Part shown: positions 61,088 through 64,000 of the stretch, piece after piece | Position numbering within the stretch: position 1 is the stretch's first letter | Layout: each line of letters opens with the position of its first letter | Origin: Allium sativum | Taxonomy: Eukaryota > Streptophyta > Magnoliopsida > Asparagales > Amaryllidaceae | Direction of reading: 5' to 3' | Assembly (NCBI GenBank): GCA_030737875.1 | Contig: CM060910.1 | Span: forward strand, 248,652,427 to 248,716,426 | DNA length: 64,000 bases | Notes under the pieces: model-generated | Databases searched by the model: none | Told to the model about the DNA's origin: nothing | Seen by the model: the letters and a program-made list of their open reading frames with translations, nothing else | Program-made: the position numbers and the translations under genes

Positions 61088-62257
61088 CTTCGTGTCACAA
61101 GTATATTTACAGTTTCTAATTGCTATAATCTTAGGCATTTCATTATTATCCAATTTTACCTATGTCCTTATAGGTGTTCATGCCCTTTTTATTTATATGC
61201 CCAATTCAATATTCAAATTACAGATTTTTATGCCCCTTTTCAATTCATCTTTTAATTATTCATCATATGCTCTTTTTCTCTTGTCATAAATCAAGGCATA
61301 TATATATATATATATTGCACGAACTCAAATTCACATATTTTCCAATTTATGCCCCAAGTCCATATTCACCCATTTCAATACAAGTTATACCCAAATCCAT
61401 ATTCTCATATTTTCCAATGTATGCCTAAAATTTATATTCACATACGTTCCAATTTACGTCCCAAATCAATATTTACACATGTCCTAATTTATGCCTGAAT
61501 TCATGTTTTCCAACATATGCCTAAATTCATATTCACATTATCCAACATGATATATGCCTCCAAATCCATATTCGTGCATTTACAAATTTTATGCCCAAAT
61601 TTATATTCATATTTTCCAATAACAATTACGCCCCAAAATTATGTCTTTCCCAATCGTTCCCAATTTCGTACGTTCGTATTTTTCAGCGTTAGGCCTAGGC
61701 TCAAAGGTAGCCTGGCTATATAAAAATAAATGGGAAATGTGGGAGAGAAAAGAATCAAGAATAGGCATAATAGCGAATCACTAATAAACTGATAGAAATA
61801 GGTATAAAAACTGAATAGGCATATTATGACAAGATTTGACATGGTGACGATATGAGCATATAAAGGCAGATGTGATAATTATGTCATAACAGAACTTGTT
61901 TAGGCATAGATCCAATATCCAATTTATATATATATATATTATGATTACCAATTAAATATTTAGATCTAAAAATAACATGAACTCACAGTGAATAGAAATA
62001 AGGAAATAGATCCAAATTACTGCAAAGAACACGTTGAAATTGTTGTTGTAGCCATCGTTGAATTTGTAAAATCTTTGCTGAATTGGATTTGGAGAAGAAT
62101 ATGCTATTTAACTTTCATTGTAGTAGAGCTCCCACGTCGCCACCATTTTTCAGATGAATAAAAACCTAGGTTTAGGGTCCTTTATATAGCCTAGGATCAA
62201 TGAATCTTGCTCAGAAAGGTGTCCAGATACAAAACGGTGTATTTTTGCCAGATCTTC

Positions 62258-62375
62258 TCGGGGGGTCGACCCCCCTTGAAGAGGTCGACACCCCTTTGGT
62301 GGGGTCGACCCCCTTTGATGGGCTAGACACCGTTTGAAGGGGTCGACCCCCTTTGAAGGGGTCGACACCCATGGG
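62258..62375. repeat. GTCGAC minisatellite (B 5' LTR)
   Basis: About six units of ~20-21 bp built on GGGGTCGACCCCCTTTGA. Unit number and internal sequence differ from the array at 44459-44580. Confidence 0.9.
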
Positions 62376-62595
62376 CGGAAATTTGTCGCCTCCCCAAATT
62401 TAGATTTTGAACCCTTAGGCGAAAACAATGTGTATATCTTGACCAGAATTCCGAGACGGACGCAATGGTACTGTCCGTTTTACTTAATTCTGAACATTTA
62501 ATTAAGTTTTTCTTAATTCATTGTCAACCTGTATTTCAAATTAATTATTCTTTAATTTATCATCTTTAGTGTCATTAAAATTACGAGGTGTTACA

Positions 62596-63347
62596 TATAT
62601 GGTACCTATGCCCCTATGATTGATACATTTATATTTAAAGTTGTTTTATACACTATGCTCTTATAACAGTATCAAAGATATCTGTTTTAAAGCGTACTAA
62701 GCATGTTTGGCTATTATAAAGTAAAATTCTATCCTCTGGCTTGCGTTGCATTGTGTGATGGGACCTAAGTCTTATGATAGCCTCATTTTTCCAAAAAACA
62801 TTGCGTTGTTTATAAATTGTTTTATTTCAGAGTATTCATGAGAGTAAGCCCATTTCATGTTATACGGCATGGTCCCGTGATTTACCATATTTTAAAGTAA
62901 ATTTTAATTAACTGTTTTTAGCTCTCACACCAGTCCCACGACTGACTCGGAGTTTATTGCTTCTACCTAAACTCTAGGTGTCCATATTTTCCACACGAGT
63001 AGCTAGTAGTTTTGGTTTTGCAGATTCTTTATTTTCATGGGATCCTGATTTACAGGTGGAGATATATTCAGAAAGCTTTGTATCCGTGCATTTCTTTCAG
63101 TTGTGGTAGTTGATGTATTTCTGCTTTGCACTGTATTTATGCATTTTATTTCTACTGCTATGTAAATTATCATTCTCTGATATTATTATTTTTGTTGTGT
63201 AACATTTATTTGTACTCTGATATTCTTGTACTCCGATGTAAATTATTGTAATAGCAATGAAAATTTCTATGGTTCTGATGCGTCGTGTTCTCGCACAATC
63301 CACGTTTTTTTGTCTCTTTGGAGATCGGGGAAATTCGGTTTGTTACA
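62596..63347 (+). repeat. C-plus 5' LTR, right segment
   Basis: Resumes the LTR interrupted at 40756 and matches 3245-3946. It ends GGTTTGTTACA at 63347. Confidence 0.85.
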
Positions 63348-63674
63348 AATTAGTATTCGAGCTTTGGTTAACTTCAAATCTTTAGGGTACAACTCGTTAG
63401 AATAGAATGAAAGATTCATCAGAGGTAGGATTAGTAATATCCTATAAAAGAATAACTCATTAGAGATAGGATCGGTAGTATCCTAGAATGAGTAACTCAT
63501 TATAGACGGGGTTAGTAATGCCCTAGAATGAGTTAAGAGTATTATGTATACGAGAGAGCTTATTCGTAATAAGAAATAGATTTTCGGAGTAAATTTTTGA
63601 AAGGTTATTTTTAAATAATTAATTTATTTATGTCTTCCTTCCTTTTCGAGGATAAAAAGTTTTAAGTGAGGGAG
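63348..63674 (+). mobile_element. C-plus internal domain, 327 bp, non-coding
   Basis: A decayed PBS (TTAGTATTCGAGC, 63350-63362) is followed by three tandem ~40-bp hairpin units (63413-63533), then a short AT-rich stretch. A PPT-like end (TTCGAGGATAAAAAG, then AAGTGAGGGAG) follows at 63645-63674. Homologous to the C-minus internal domain (6381-7126) in reverse complement. No coding capacity. Confidence 0.8.
63413..63533 (+). repeat. Three tandem post-PBS hairpins (C-plus)
   Basis: Unit 1 (63413-63454) has inner stem TAGGAT/ATCCTA. Unit 2 (63455-63493) has outer ACTCATT/AATGAGT and inner AGGAT/ATCCT. Unit 3 (63495-63533) has the same outer stem and inner GGGGT/GCCCT. Units 2 and 3 are exactly 39 nt. 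Confidence 0.8.
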
Positions 63675-64000
63675 AGTAACATCCCTAAGATTTTGGAACC
63701 AATTTAAAATTTATTGTTAATATAATTTTATTAGAAAACATGTCGTAATTTAAAAAAATGGTTTTTAAAGCATCGCATAGGCCATAAAAAGTGAAATTTT
63801 GCTAGTGACCTTAGAATTCGACGAGATCAATTTTGTTGGATACAGAATAATCAGTCATGGCTAAGTTTCAAATTTCATGCCAGACGGAGTTAGTGTGTGG
63901 CCATGCTCAATTATACCGTTTGAGGTAAAACCGACTGTCACTTTACAAAGGAACGTTATTGAGATGATCTCAAAGTTCTATGATACTTTATTTTGGATTC
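63675..64000 (+). repeat. C-plus 3' LTR, start only
   Basis: AGTAACATCCC (first T changed to A) follows the PPT. The sequence resembles the beginning of the C LTR at 35219, and part of it matches about 35790-35890. It runs past the window end. Confidence 0.65.

Larger units (their letters stand above)
40757..62595 (-). mobile_element. Family B chromovirus (Tekay/Del-like), internally deleted
   Basis: A minus-strand Ty3/gypsy element inserted in the C-plus LTR. The C sequence GGCGACATAACATA before it and TATATGGTACC after it join to match 3233-3258. The LTRs are 4173 bp (left) and about 4.04 kb (right, after removing nested D). The internal domain is 2203 bp with PBS, PPT, a gag zinc-knuckle remnant, a protease remnant and a chromodomain tail. 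RT, RNase H and most of integrase are missing. A 5-bp TSD is not evident. Confidence 0.85.
59517..62595 (-). repeat. Family B 5' LTR, right segment
   Basis: Begins with the second ACATC and continues ACCCAAAGTAGTCATG, matching 41731 onward. It carries the twin hairpin module (60895-61087), a TA tract (61300-61316) and the GTCGAC minisatellite (62258-62375), and ends GGTGTTACA. It is non-coding. Confidence 0.9.

Noticed and set aside
1..64000. CRISPR array, tRNA genes or bacterial operon
   Set aside because: The direct repeats seen are contiguous minisatellites without spacers. tRNA similarity is limited to primer-binding sites. Gene content is plant retrotransposon.

Overview
The window is AT-rich plant nuclear DNA made almost entirely of nested LTR retrotransposons. 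I see no host protein-coding gene, tRNA or rRNA. Ty3/gypsy Tat-type and chromodomain-type pol remnants, a Ty1/copia SIRE-like fragment, and primer-binding sites matching initiator tRNA-Met point to an angiosperm, probably a eudicot. The species cannot be read from the sequence.

Layout, left to right. (1) 1-3946 is the 3' part of a plus-strand very long LTR (family C) carrying an expanded minisatellite. (2) 3947-6251 is a minus-strand piece of a family B-like LTR with 45-bp and 48-bp tandem repeats. (3) 6252-27622 is a minus-strand family C element: a 129-bp 3' LTR remnant, a 746-bp non-coding internal domain with PPT and PBS, and a ~6.5-kb 5' LTR (7127-27622). That LTR is split by (4) a 13.9-kb Tat/Retand-type Ty3/gypsy element at 9430-23365 (minus strand, TSD ACGAC). 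It has decayed gag-pol plus antisense ORFs with their own TATA box. (5) 27623-32007 holds two further minus-strand LTR fragments. (6) 32008-35218 is a Ty1/copia piece arranged pol-LTR-PBS-gag start, cut by (7) a plus-strand family C element whose first LTR is 35219-40756 plus 62596-63347. Its internal domain is 63348-63674 and its second LTR runs off the window. Inside that LTR sits (8) family B (40757-62595, minus), a chromovirus with ~4.1-kb LTRs and a deleted gag-pol. Inside one B LTR sits (9) family D (48102-59516, minus, TSD ACATC), a non-coding large-LTR derivative.

The order of events can be read directly: copia, then C, then B, then D on the right; C-minus, then Tat on the left. Uninterrupted paralogous copies within the window show the empty target sites for the D and Tat insertions.

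The most novel-looking signals are RNA-structure candidates in the non-coding elements. One is a 39-nt hairpin with covarying stems, repeated in tandem just downstream of the PBS in families C and D. The other is a paired hairpin module inside B and C LTRs, with a conserved core and strongly covarying stems. These non-autonomous elements have LTRs up to about twenty times longer than their internal domains, so packaging and mobilisation signals are the natural hypothesis, though unproven. All pol copies seen are inactivated by stops, frameshifts, deletions or catalytic-residue changes.
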